Made by a program: the position numbers and the translations under genes
NCBI GenBank assembly: GCA_965242845.1
Contig: CBDETC010000003.1
Span: 248,001 to 312,000 of the forward strand
Direction of reading: 5' to 3'
Origin: RHLJ01 sp965242845
GTDB lineage: Bacteria > Bacteroidota > Rhodothermia > Balneolales > Balneolaceae
Length of the DNA stretch: 64,000 nt
Shown: positions 52,671 to 61,409 of the stretch, one piece after another
Layout of the letters: each line of letters opens with the position of its first letter
How positions within the stretch are numbered: position 1 is the first letter of the stretch
Notes under the pieces: model-generated
What the model was told of the DNA's origin: nothing
What the model saw: only the letters and a program-made list of their open reading frames with translations
Database searches by the model: none

Positions 52671-54113
52671 ATGGGGAAAAAAGCATCTCAACTATTTATT
52701 TCTCTGTCGGAATTGGACCGAATAAGAATTGCTATTGAAGAGAAATACGTTTCTACCACTGATAAATCTTCCGTTGAAGAATTAATACAAGAATTGGGTA
52801 AAACAACATTCAGGAATGAGATTAGTGAAGCAGTATGCGGAGCGAGGTCTTACTTAGAACACAATATTTATTCGAAATTAAGAAATGAGGATTTGGAGAA
52901 GAATGGAAAAAAACGAATCACAATTACCAAGCCTTTTCAAAAACGAATAAACGATTATTTAGGAAATGATCTGCTGAAAAATTTTCTAAAAAGTAGAAAA
53001 CCGGTTAATAATTCTAAAAAAGATCTTCTAAACGGACTAGCCTACAAGATTTTTTACTACGATGAAGTAAATGAGCAAGAAGGTATCGCAACTGGTCTAT
53101 TATCATTTGAAAGGGGGGAAAGAGTGAAGATAAAGGCTAAAAACCACCAAGATGACCAGGAGACTAATTATAAGGGGTCGGTTCAGCTAGTATTTGATAA
53201 AACCATGCTAATTCTGAACCTTCGAATCATCAATACAAAAGAAAGAGATTTACATGTAGCACTACACATTTCAAATAATGGTGAAATTCCAGAAGTACTT
53301 GTTGGGCAATATCATAACATTACAAATACCAAATCCATTATCTCTGGGAGTATTATCGCGGTGTTGGCTAAAGATCAGGAGGAATACAAAACCTTTACCC
53401 CAGTTTTTTATCAGAAAGGAACAGAAATATACAATAATGATGCGTTGATCCCCCCCGAAATTAGAGACTTTCTGTACAAGAAAGATCAAAACAGGATAAA
53501 GATTCCTGAAGGATTGTATTCGCTTGGCTCACTAGGTAATTGGATCGACAGAAAAAAAACTCAGCAACAGTTAAAAAGTAAGGTCGATGAATACCCTAAC
53601 GTGGAGGAAGAAGGGTTAAAAGTATTTATCTCGGCACCTGCTACTTCAGTCCAGGACCCAAAGAATTTTGAGAAGATTAAGCAAGGGGTAGAAGAAATAG
53701 AGCAGAAGCTGAAAGAGAAGTTCAAATGGGATTGCTATAGTGCAGTTACGGCATATGAAAAATTGGAAGATTTCAGAGCGAGTAACATCGTTTTCAATAG
53801 AGTCATTAACCAGCTTAAAGTTTGTGATATCTTTATCATGATTCTTCCAAATTATGAGGTTACCAGGTCAACCAGTTCGTTCATTGAGTTCGGTTTTATT
53901 TTGCATAAGCGACTTGCAGAAAATCAGGGGAAGAGTCCTCTGGTAGTAGTTTTTATAAATAAAACCCTGGAAGAAAAGGAAAGAGTACCGAACCATTTAA
54001 ATGGTGCTAAGAATTCACCTAAATACGGGATAATCCCGCACAGTTTTTTCGAGTTCTCTGACATCATAGACCAAATTGATAAATTTGGAGTTGATGTATT
54101 TCATCAAAAATGA
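52671..54113 (+). CDS. Three-part protein with C-terminal TIR/nucleoside-deoxyribosyltransferase-like domain
   Basis: 480 residues. About 1-120: basic, helical, unrecognised. About 125-245: beta-rich (YYDEVNEQEGIATGLLSFER, GSVQLVFDKTMLILNLRI, VGQYHNITNTKSIISGSIIAVL), looking like a sensor. About 317-480: a Rossmann-like domain LKVFISAPATS, VINQLKVCDIFIMILP, then SSFIEFGF with Glu406 where NDT/TIR-type enzymes have their catalytic Glu, and PLVVVFINK. Such domains cleave nucleoside or NAD bonds in several anti-phage effectors. The gene is AT-rich, with a divergent DUF4407 pair upstream. A defence role is inference. Confidence 0.75.
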   Translation: MGKKASQLFISLSELDRIRIAIEEKYVSTTDKSSVEELIQELGKTTFRNEISEAVCGARSYLEHNIYSKLRNEDLEKNGKKRITITKPFQKRINDYLGNDLLKNFLKSRKPVNNSKKDLLNGLAYKIFYYDEVNEQEGIATGLLSFERGERVKIKAKNHQDDQETNYKGSVQLVFDKTMLILNLRIINTKERDLHVALHISNNGEIPEVLVGQYHNITNTKSIISGSIIAVLAKDQEEYKTFTPVFYQKGTEIYNNDALIPPEIRDFLYKKDQNRIKIPEGLYSLGSLGNWIDRKKTQQQLKSKVDEYPNVEEEGLKVFISAPATSVQDPKNFEKIKQGVEEIEQKLKEKFKWDCYSAVTAYEKLEDFRASNIVFNRVINQLKVCDIFIMILPNYEVTRSTSSFIEFGFILHKRLAENQGKSPLVVVFINKTLEEKERVPNHLNGAKNSPKYGIIPHSFFEFSDIIDQIDKFGVDVFHQK

Positions 54114-54136
54114 TCGGCTTCTACCAAAAAAATGAG

Positions 54137-55147
54137 CTACTCCTCATCCACTATCACCAGTGTAGCTCTTGGCTGATGCGCTGAAAAATAACCTACCCCA
54201 TTTTCTACATTGGATGGATGATTTACCGGCTCATTAGCTAGTGAAGAAAGTAAGCCTCCTGAGCGCTGACGCGCTTCCAGAAAATTGTAATAGCCCTCAC
54301 TGATATTAGTAATCACAACCAGGGCAGAATCGGTTGCCGATGAAAACTCGATAATTTCCTCTCGTTCAATAATATTGTTTTCATCAGCACTTCGATCAGT
54401 GAGTATTTGTTCATACACAAGGAAAGAGCCGTTATCAAAGAACGGACTGCTTCCAGTAGTGTCGATCGTTGTCGAATCTCCATCCGAGAATTGGTAAGCC
54501 TGAATTACATAGTAGTTCTCTTCTGGTCGGTCCAGGATTTGATAGGTTAATCTTGCTGCATTTTCAAAACTATCATCGTCCCTGGTTACAGAGATAGAAC
54601 CTACTTCAATCTGGGGAAGCAATACACTTTGCGCGGAAACAGACTCTGAGGAAGTTGAGTCGAAAACCGAAAGCTCGAGCACGGTAAAGTCAATAAGTGT
54701 ATCCAGTTGAGTTCCGAATAAGCCATTTATATCGAAGAAGGTTTCTAAGGTATCTGTGATACCATCATAGCTTAACAGGACAAGGGCCCGGTCTAATAAT
54801 ATTCGTTCCAAAAAGTCATCAGAGAGATCATTTGCATCGTCAGCCGAGAGGGCCGAGAAACTTCTGGATAGAGCAACAAAGAATGTTTCTCCAGGACCAA
54901 TTAACGAAGACACAGCAATTTGAGGCTCAGCTGGTTCTACAGAAATCGGAAGGTTTTCAATGGTACAAGAAGTAGCAGTAAAACAAAGAACTAAAAAGAA
55001 GAGTCTTTGCGAGCGGAGTGAAGCAATCTCAGATTGTGCGAATCGTGCCCATAACGATTGAGATCGCTTCGTCGAAAAAACCCTGTTTCTTTTAATCATT
55101 AAAAGGTTCCTTGCGAATAGAGATACTATGTTTTTGTAGCCCTTCAT
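54137..55147 (-). CDS. DUF4249-family lipoprotein with a repeat inserted in its signal region
   Basis: 336 residues as read from ATG 55147 (a later ATG at 55099 begins MIKRNRVF). Signal core and lipobox read LFFLVLCFTATSC, and the body is a DUF4249 beta-domain (VEPAEPQIAVSSLIGPGETF, ENYYVIQAYQF). Between MIKRNRVFSTK and the hydrophobic core lie about 24 residues (RSQSLWARFAQSEIASLRSQ) encoded by a palindromic repeat at 55003-55074. The start overlaps the TonB receptor stop by 4 bases. DUF4249 proteins pair with TonB receptors at the surface. Whether the altered signal still works is unclear. Confidence 0.82.
   Translation of the reverse strand: MKGYKNIVSLFARNLLMIKRNRVFSTKRSQSLWARFAQSEIASLRSQRLFFLVLCFTATSCTIENLPISVEPAEPQIAVSSLIGPGETFFVALSRSFSALSADDANDLSDDFLERILLDRALVLLSYDGITDTLETFFDINGLFGTQLDTLIDFTVLELSVFDSTSSESVSAQSVLLPQIEVGSISVTRDDDSFENAARLTYQILDRPEENYYVIQAYQFSDGDSTTIDTTGSSPFFDNGSFLVYEQILTDRSADENNIIEREEIIEFSSATDSALVVITNISEGYYNFLEARQRSGGLLSSLANEPVNHPSNVENGVGYFSAHQPRATLVIVDEE
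55003..55074. repeat. Palindromic repeat inserted in frame within the DUF4249 signal-peptide region
   Basis: GAAGCAATCTCA on the left matches TGAGATCGCTTC on the right with one G-T pair; the centre is GATTGTGCGAATCG and so on. It is the common FCB GCGGAGTGAAGCAATCTC-type repeat. It keeps the reading frame of the gene it interrupts. Confidence 0.7.
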
Positions 55148-57429
55148 TTCGATGAAAAGTTATAAGCTATGGAGGGAATGAATCCGAACAATCCCTGCTG
55201 CACATATTCATAAGTGACGCCATTGTTCTCAATATCAACCCTGAATGGAGCTGCGCGGTTATAGAAGTTATAGGCTCCGATATGCCACTCTCCACCAAAT
55301 CGACGCTTGCCTCTGGGCTTGAGAATGAAGTTAATATCCATTCGGTGTGTGCCACCTAACTGGGTGCTGTTACGATCTCCGTAAATTGGGATAAGCTCGA
55401 CCTGAGTAAGTGATGCATTCGGCATCAAAAACTGGCCAGTTTGAGGAGTAAACCATGCCCCTGATTGGTAGGTCCATACCGCAGAAAAGGAAACCCGGTC
55501 ATTTAGTTCAACCATGGAAACCAGGGTAGCCACATGGTGCCGATCGAATTTTGAGGGATAGGTCTTCCCGTTATTTAGTTCATTAAAATTCCGGGAGGTC
55601 TTTGACAAGGAATAAGACATCCAGCCTGTAAACGAACCATATTTTTTGCGGAGAAGGAATTCAACACCGAAGGAATCTCCATCTCCTGAAATCAGCTCCC
55701 GCTCAAAATTGTCATTTAAGATAAGGCTGGCTCCCTCTCGATATTCGATGAGCCTTGCCATTGTTTTGTAGTAGGTCTCAACTGAGAAACTGAGCTGACT
55801 TTTGGGGAATATCCTGGAATAACCCACTGCGAATTGATGCGCACGTTGTGGTCGTACATTTTCTGTAACCGGGTACCATAAATCTGTAGGTAAGGCAATG
55901 GATGAAGAAGAAACCCGGTGCATATATTGGCGCATTAAACTGTAGCTAGCTTTTACCGAGTTCTCATCATTGATTTTATATCGTGCAGCAAATCTAGGCT
56001 CAGGCCCAGAGTACACTTTTCCTTCGGTAACTGTCATTGAGTATCTCAGGCCAACATTTAGCTTAAGCTGTTTAGATAAGTCTCTTTCATTTCCTCCATA
56101 AATAGCCCACTCCGTATTCTGAATGAGGCTACCTTCCCGGTTATCAACGAAATCAGAAATATCTCCACTGGTACTTATCACATTGGGCCGGAAAAAATGA
56201 GTGACCGTTTGAGCGCCAAAAATGAATTTGTTCTCAGGAGACTTAAAATATTGCCAGTCTGCTTTAACGCCCACATCCTGTATTTGAGATCGGATCAACA
56301 GGGAGTTGTCAACAAAATCACCCTGGATGTCATACTTAAACCGGGTTTGATGCAGCGTAACATTCGAAAAAAGTTTTTGGCTATCGTAAATGTGGTTCCA
56401 ACGTAACGTAGTTGTGAAATTTCCCAGCTGGAATCCAAAATCCAGATCTTCATCACCTTCATCTTCTTCGGCAGTCTCATTAAAGGCTAATACGTCATTT
56501 CCGAAATAGGAGCTGAGATATATCCGGTCATTATTACTGATTTTATAATTCAGCTTGGCGTTGTAATCATAGAAATAGTAGGGCAGATTACTACCAACCA
56601 ACTGGAAAACGCGATCGATATAGGTCCTACGAGCTGCTAACATAAAACTCATTCGATCTTTGATGATTGGCCCGTCTACGGTAAGCCGGGAGGTTAGTAG
56701 ACCTATTCCTCCTCGAGCATTATATCGCTGAAGGCTACCATCGTTCATTCGAACATCCATTACTGATGAAAGCCTCCCCCCAAAATCAGAAGTGAATCCT
56801 CCTTTTATAACCTCTACATCTTTGATAGCATCAGAATTGAAGACGGAAAAGAAACCAAATAAATGTCCGAGGTTATATACTACGGCATCATCCAGGACTA
56901 CCAGGTTTTGGTCATCAGTTCCGCCACGCACAAACATTCCCGTTGACCCTTCATTACCCGAAGTGACTCCCGGTAATAACTGGGCAACTTTAATCAGGTC
57001 TGCTTCTCCTGCTAATGTTGGAATATTTGTGATCTCCTGAGGCCGAAGGCTAACCGCACTCATTTTCGTTGAATTGATCTGTTCTTGCAGCTCAAGCCGG
57101 GTAGCAGAAACCTCAACTTCACCTAATTCACCCACCTGTTCACTTAAATAAAAATCAAGGACCTGGTTCTGTGATAAAATGATCAGGGTATCAATAGGCT
57201 GGTATCCTAAATAGGAAACGGTAATTCGGAAATTTGATTCACCAGGAGTTAGTGAATAAAAGCCATATACATTAGTAGCGGTACCTGTTTCTAACTGAGA
57301 GATATACAAGGTAGCTCCGGGAAGTGCTTCTCCATCACTTTTGTCATAGATATGCCCACTCAAGGTGAATTGAGCCCATGCGCTTATAGAGATAAATGAA
57401 AACATCAGAACCAGAACTATTCTTTTCAT
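55144..57429 (-). CDS. TonB-dependent receptor with carboxypeptidase-like N-terminal domain
   Basis: 761 residues: signal peptide (IVLVLMFSFISISAWAQ), a CarboxypepD-reg-like domain (FTLSGHIYDKSDGEALPGATL, NVYGFYSLTPGESNF), a plug domain (GNEGSTGMFVRGGTDDQNLVVLD, split at recognition) and a beta-barrel ending FIPSIAYNFSSK. It takes up an unknown large ligand using TonB energy. It lies between a small barrel protein (2-base gap) and the DUF4249 lipoprotein (overlap), the standard TonB/DUF4249 pair. No sugar or metal genes adjoin it, so the ligand cannot be named. Confidence 0.92.
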   Translation of the reverse strand: MKRIVLVLMFSFISISAWAQFTLSGHIYDKSDGEALPGATLYISQLETGTATNVYGFYSLTPGESNFRITVSYLGYQPIDTLIILSQNQVLDFYLSEQVGELGEVEVSATRLELQEQINSTKMSAVSLRPQEITNIPTLAGEADLIKVAQLLPGVTSGNEGSTGMFVRGGTDDQNLVVLDDAVVYNLGHLFGFFSVFNSDAIKDVEVIKGGFTSDFGGRLSSVMDVRMNDGSLQRYNARGGIGLLTSRLTVDGPIIKDRMSFMLAARRTYIDRVFQLVGSNLPYYFYDYNAKLNYKISNNDRIYLSSYFGNDVLAFNETAEEDEGDEDLDFGFQLGNFTTTLRWNHIYDSQKLFSNVTLHQTRFKYDIQGDFVDNSLLIRSQIQDVGVKADWQYFKSPENKFIFGAQTVTHFFRPNVISTSGDISDFVDNREGSLIQNTEWAIYGGNERDLSKQLKLNVGLRYSMTVTEGKVYSGPEPRFAARYKINDENSVKASYSLMRQYMHRVSSSSIALPTDLWYPVTENVRPQRAHQFAVGYSRIFPKSQLSFSVETYYKTMARLIEYREGASLILNDNFERELISGDGDSFGVEFLLRKKYGSFTGWMSYSLSKTSRNFNELNNGKTYPSKFDRHHVATLVSMVELNDRVSFSAVWTYQSGAWFTPQTGQFLMPNASLTQVELIPIYGDRNSTQLGGTHRMDINFILKPRGKRRFGGEWHIGAYNFYNRAAPFRVDIENNGVTYEYVQQGLFGFIPSIAYNFSSK

Positions 57430-57431
57430 TC

Positions 57432-58163
57432 CTAGTTCTCCCTGATTCTAAAATGAAAGCCCAGATTAACTCCCTGGAATCTAGAGTATAGAGGGGTACC
57501 ATCTACTCTGTGATACTGAAAGCTTTGTCGGGAGACTAATGAAAAAGAAATATTCCGAAGCACCTTCAGGCGAATTCCTATTGGGATAGTAAGTCCGAGA
57601 GAGGGAGCCTGCTTTCCAAAAAAATCAAAGGTACGTTCGCCAAATTCATTAATCAGGATTACCTCATCGGTTTTTGCAGAAACGGGAATACCAAAATTCA
57701 GAATCCCACCTACGAGGAAAGTGAATTTCTTATCAGGAGTATGAACGTAGTTGTATCCAGCTTTTAAAAAGAAATACTCGTTTCTGGATTCATATCGGGT
57801 GGTAGCACTGAGTGTATCCTGGAAAAATCCATTTAAAGAGTAAAGCTCATAAGAGATGGATGAGGTTTCAATTCCACCTACAAACTGATGCTTTGGGTTC
57901 TGGGTGCTTTTAAAGAGGAAGTCGATTCGAAAACCTGTTCTTGTAATGCTGTTATCCCTGGAAAGCTCATTGGAAATCGTCGTTCTAAAGAGAGCGGGGT
58001 TGCGGGTAGAGTTTAAAAAGGAGGAAGAAGAAGGGAGGCTGCTTTCTCCGGTCTGTCCAACCACTCCTACCTCAATGGCTTCAATGACAATATTCTGGGC
58101 AAAGCTTTGAGAGAAGCTTCCGAAAAGAAGAAAAAGCAAGATATAAACTAAGCGATACAACAA
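57432..58163 (-). CDS. Outer-membrane beta-barrel protein, first gene of TonB receptor operon
   Basis: 243 residues: signal peptide (LVYILLFLLFGSFSQSFAQ), alternating beta strands with aromatic girdles (YFFLKAGYNYVHTPDKKFTFLV, NISFSLVSRQSFQYHRV) and a C-terminal GFHFRIREN. It resembles small OmpW/porin-like barrels of FCB bacteria but I do not recognise a named family. It is 2 bases upstream of the TonB receptor gene. Confidence 0.75.
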   Translation of the reverse strand: MLYRLVYILLFLLFGSFSQSFAQNIVIEAIEVGVVGQTGESSLPSSSSFLNSTRNPALFRTTISNELSRDNSITRTGFRIDFLFKSTQNPKHQFVGGIETSSISYELYSLNGFFQDTLSATTRYESRNEYFFLKAGYNYVHTPDKKFTFLVGGILNFGIPVSAKTDEVILINEFGERTFDFFGKQAPSLGLTIPIGIRLKVLRNISFSLVSRQSFQYHRVDGTPLYSRFQGVNLGFHFRIREN

Positions 58164-58311
58164 GCCTGAAATATTGAGGCACTAAACTAACCAAGGGAAA
58201 GGGAAGAGGAAAGCGTAAATATTTTTATCTACCTGGAAATTCTTGTTTGCAATTCATGAGAAATAGCTCTTCTTTACTCATGTAATTTTAAGAGTATAGG
58301 TCTAGATAAAG

Positions 58312-59589
58312 ATGGGTTATAAGAGAGTAGTTTTTCTTTTCGTTTGTGTGTCAATTTCCATTGGAGTATTTGCCAGTGAAAGTAATATTCCACCGGTAGC
58401 TGTGGTTAGCTCTACCCCTAACCAAACCTGGTTTTATAATCTGGAAGATGTGTTGTTTTCTTCTGGCTCCAGTTATGACCCTGATGGCTATGTGAACTAC
58501 ACCCAGTTTTATATTAATGGAGTCCTGCAGGCCGGGTCTTCCTACACCGCTTCCTTTACCCGGTGCTTTGCCCTGGATGGAAGTCCTTCCAGTGGCTGTT
58601 ACCAGTTAGCCAGCGGGGTTACTACAGTAACAGTTGGCTTTAAAGTGAGAGATAACTCCGGGGACTGGAGTAGCCTGGTAACCAAAACCTATACCATCCA
58701 GGAACACAAAGGACGTAAATACTTTGTGAAAGATCATATTGGCAACGTACGAGCTACCATAAACCGGGATGGAAACGTTCTGGGCTATGATGATTATTAC
58801 CCTTTTGGTTTAGAAATGCCTGGTCGTTCTAACAATACAGCCAACCCAAATAACCTGTACAAGTTTACAGGCCACGAGCGGGATGATGAAGCAGACCTTA
58901 CCATAGATTTCATGAACGCAAGAACCTATGATCCGATATTAGGCCGGATGATGCAGGTAGATCCTAAATACGAGTTATATCATGGTTGGAGTCCTTACCA
59001 CTATACTTTAAATAACCCGCTCTTGTATACAGACCCTACAGGCGAGTGCGTTACTCCAGAAACGGCACCAATATGTATAGCAATAGCAAAATCTACTGCT
59101 GGTGCTATTGCTACTAGCGCTACTTCTGTGGCGGTTACTGCACCCACTGCAGTAGCAGGAGGATTAGAAACTGCAGCAGCCGTTACAGGAGCTGCGATCG
59201 GGCATACATTGCGGTCGATATTTCAAGGTAAGTCTACAGATACTCAAGTAGAAAAAGAGCCAGATTTACAAGAAGCATTATCAGGAAAAACAGTAGTAAT
59301 TGGTAAGGTAGAAGATTTATCGAAAGAAGGCGCAATACAGGATGGAGAAGTTACACTACTTGATTTCTTGCCTGATCAAGGAGGTCCAAGAGAGAATTGG
59401 GAGCAAAATTCAAGTGTTTTAAGAACTGCGATAAAGATGGGAAGTCCAATCAGAGACGCTACAACTGATCCCGATACTGGTGAATTAGCAAATAATTCTG
59501 GATTTTTAAGAGCAGAACGAAATCTTCTCGAGAATCAAGGTTATACATATAACGAAGAAACAAGAATGTGGAAGCCTCCAGTTGAGTAA
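58312..59589 (+). CDS. Secreted short RHS-core protein with C-terminal toxin-like domain
   Basis: 425 residues: a signal peptide (VVFLFVCVSISIGVFASES), a PKD-like domain (about 26-130; PPVAVVSSTPNQTWFY, SSGSSYDPDGYVN), an RHS core (about 136-244) with DHIGNVRATINRDG, YYPFGLEMPG, LYKFTGHERDDE, ARTYDPILGRMMQVDP, the YHYTLNNPLLYTDPTGE boundary, and then a variable tip (about 245-425). The tip opens hydrophobic and ends SGFLRAERNLLENQGYTYNE and RMWKPPVE. Long YD-repeat walls of normal Rhs toxins are absent. The C-terminal function is unknown. The genes after it look like immunity candidates. Confidence 0.85.
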   Translation: MGYKRVVFLFVCVSISIGVFASESNIPPVAVVSSTPNQTWFYNLEDVLFSSGSSYDPDGYVNYTQFYINGVLQAGSSYTASFTRCFALDGSPSSGCYQLASGVTTVTVGFKVRDNSGDWSSLVTKTYTIQEHKGRKYFVKDHIGNVRATINRDGNVLGYDDYYPFGLEMPGRSNNTANPNNLYKFTGHERDDEADLTIDFMNARTYDPILGRMMQVDPKYELYHGWSPYHYTLNNPLLYTDPTGECVTPETAPICIAIAKSTAGAIATSATSVAVTAPTAVAGGLETAAAVTGAAIGHTLRSIFQGKSTDTQVEKEPDLQEALSGKTVVIGKVEDLSKEGAIQDGEVTLLDFLPDQGGPRENWEQNSSVLRTAIKMGSPIRDATTDPDTGELANNSGFLRAERNLLENQGYTYNEETRMWKPPVE

Positions 59590-59599
59590 TTGATTAAAG

Positions 59600-60166
59600 A
59601 TGAACTTAAAAAAAGAATTTGAATCGGTTATTCTAGATGAGTTTAGGTTTCTAAAAGAGGAGTTTGATTTTCTAAGAATTCCGATAAAGAGAGATTTTTT
59701 TGTTAGATATGAATCGAATTTAGTTTATATCACTATTTCATATGATGAATATTCGTACGAAATAGGTTTTAGCATAGGCCTCTTAGGGTTGGGTAAATCA
59801 GAATATTATTTAAATGAGATACTACAGCTTTATTCGAACCAGATGAATATAAATGACATAGGTATTCAAGCTTCAAATCTCAAAGACCTTACAGCTGTAT
59901 TGAATAGGATGAGTGCCTTTTTGAAAAAGAATTCAGAAAAAATACTAAGGGGAGATATAGAAGAATTTTCAAAGCTTAGAACTATAAGGTCGAGTAACTT
60001 TAAGAGGCAAAAAGATTCTTGGAACCGTTCAAAGCTCAACGAATATTGGGAAATCCGGGATTATGAAGGAGTAATAAAATACGGTAAGGAAGTTAATAGC
60101 CTTACCGAAGCTGAAAAAAAGAAACTAGAATATTCAAAAAAGAAAGTTACTGGTAATAAAAGTTGA
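59600..60166 (+). CDS. Immunity candidate directly after the RHS toxin gene
   Basis: 188 residues, charged and helical with beta at the N-terminal half (NLVYITISYDEYSYEIGFSIGLLGLG). No signal or membrane segment, so it should be cytoplasmic. It starts 11 bases after the RHS stop, the place where the cognate immunity gene normally lies. Low GC, much like the following genes. No family was recognised. Confidence 0.7.
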   Translation: MNLKKEFESVILDEFRFLKEEFDFLRIPIKRDFFVRYESNLVYITISYDEYSYEIGFSIGLLGLGKSEYYLNEILQLYSNQMNINDIGIQASNLKDLTAVLNRMSAFLKKNSEKILRGDIEEFSKLRTIRSSNFKRQKDSWNRSKLNEYWEIRDYEGVIKYGKEVNSLTEAEKKKLEYSKKKVTGNKS

Positions 60167-60199
60167 GCTAAAGTCGAGAGAATAAAGCAAAAGTTTCTT

Positions 60200-60343
60200 A
60201 TGAACGAGCTGCTCCAACTAGCGCAAGCGATTACATGCACCACGATTGACTTATTAGACTCTTCATTGAGTGACAAAGAACTTGGTGCAATTGGAAATAC
60301 TCTTAAAGATATTTATGAAAATGGACAAACTGAGTATGAATAG
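60200..60343 (+). CDS. Possible 47-residue small protein
   Basis: ATG at 60200 opens MNELLQLAQAITCTTIDLLD, followed by SSLSDKELGAIGNTLKDIYE, ending at TAG 60343. The start codon of the following lipoprotein lies within its last codons, so translation may be coupled. The composition is plausible for an acidic helical protein; it could also be chance in AT-rich DNA. Confidence 0.4.
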   Translation: MNELLQLAQAITCTTIDLLDSSLSDKELGAIGNTLKDIYENGQTEYE

Positions 60344-60806
60344 ATTTACAATTCTAACAGCGATATTTATCGGTTTTACTTTTAGTTGTTCAAGTCAAAA
60401 AATGGTTGATGTGCAGCCTGATCTTTTAGATAGGTTAAAAGAAGAAGTTGAAAGCTATAACATTAGTGAAGATAGTTCAGGTTTTACTATTAACATCAGT
60501 GATATAACAACATTTGAATGGGAAGAAATGCACATTTTTGGACCATACACTCCGATCGATGAAATACAAAAAAGTTTGGGTTTTGACTGGAGTCGAGCTC
60601 AGAATCTCATATATCAAATAAGTGATACACATAGTTTATTAGTTTTTACCAGTAATGAAAGTGTTGTGAAATACTTAAAGTACCCGAATGGTTATGGAGA
60701 TTTTAAAGAAATAGATAATACAGGGCCTTATAAAAAAACAGATGCTAGTTTTATTCTGAAGAAAGAGATTTACGGAGGTCAACCCTGGCTCTTTTTTTAT
60801 AGGTAG
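60336..60806 (+). CDS. Small lipoprotein, probable member of the immunity array
   Basis: About 156 residues from ATG 60336, giving a lipoprotein signal FTILTAIFIGFTFSCSSQ with lipobox Cys. An ATG at 60318 would add a short extension. The body is mixed alpha/beta (SGFTINISDITTFEWEEM, IFGPYTPIDEIQKSLGFDWS). No named family. Its position within the RHS-linked run of small AT-rich genes suggests a secreted immunity protein, but that is by association only. Confidence 0.6.
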   Translation: MNRFTILTAIFIGFTFSCSSQKMVDVQPDLLDRLKEEVESYNISEDSSGFTINISDITTFEWEEMHIFGPYTPIDEIQKSLGFDWSRAQNLIYQISDTHSLLVFTSNESVVKYLKYPNGYGDFKEIDNTGPYKKTDASFILKKEIYGGQPWLFFYR

Positions 60807-60869
60807 AGATATTGTGACCTCTCCGCAGCTTGTGCAGTTAAAAGGGAGAGATTCAAATGATTTTTAACA

Positions 60870-61052
60870 ATGACAGAACTTGAAGGATTAATTTACATAT
60901 TCACGATTTTAATACTTCTCGTTACATATCTGCATAGAGATAATTATAAAGATTGGTCAAACCAAAACTGGTTAATGAAAATGATATTAATAAATTTAGT
61001 GGCCGGTTCTATTGGTTTTATAATAATGACAATAATTATGATTACAGGTTAG
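60870..61052 (+). CDS. Small two-helix membrane protein
   Basis: 60 residues: one helix near the N-terminus (LIYIFTILILLVTYLH), a basic loop DNYKDWSNQNWLMK, and a second helix (MILINLVAGSIGFIIMTIIM). It resembles small membrane immunity or stress proteins, without a family match. It is one of three such genes in a row. Confidence 0.5.
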   Translation: MTELEGLIYIFTILILLVTYLHRDNYKDWSNQNWLMKMILINLVAGSIGFIIMTIIMITG

Positions 61053-61080
61053 TCCCAATTAGCGTAAGCATCAGCTTAAA

Positions 61081-61326
61081 ATGACTACATGGAAGGAAAA
61101 ATTTAGTGACTTTTTAGTTAGTATTTCTGAAAGCTTAGGGATTCATATTATTGATTTTTTTGCTTTCATATTTATTCCCCTGCTTTATTTTAGTTTAAAA
61201 AAGTACTTCGAAGATGAGAAAGAAATTAGCTTTACGGACAAAATGTATGATGCCTCATTGGTTTTGGTTGCACTAATCATCTACATAATTTTTTTTCTGG
61301 GACTTTTCGGAATAGTAAACTATTAA
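61081..61326 (+). CDS. Small two-helix membrane protein
   Basis: 81 residues with helices around 21-40 (LGIHIIDFFAFIFIPLLYF) and 58-80 (ASLVLVALIIYIIFFLGLFG), joined by an acidic loop DEKEISFTDKMYD. Preceded by an AATTAGCGTAAGCATCAGC segment that resembles the sequence before the 60200 ORF (CAACTAGCGCAAGCGATTAC). Unknown function. Confidence 0.5.
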   Translation: MTTWKEKFSDFLVSISESLGIHIIDFFAFIFIPLLYFSLKKYFEDEKEISFTDKMYDASLVLVALIIYIIFFLGLFGIVNY

Positions 61327-61409
61327 TAGTGCATCCTCACCATGACACTCTAAAATATGCTAGATGGTTTTGTAAAGAAAAATCTAGGAAAGAGGAATGA
61401 AGCAGATCT

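Noticed and set aside
57432..58163. Part of a DUF4407 or RHS system
   Set aside because: It is coupled to the TonB receptor and DUF4249 genes and reads as an outer-membrane barrel.
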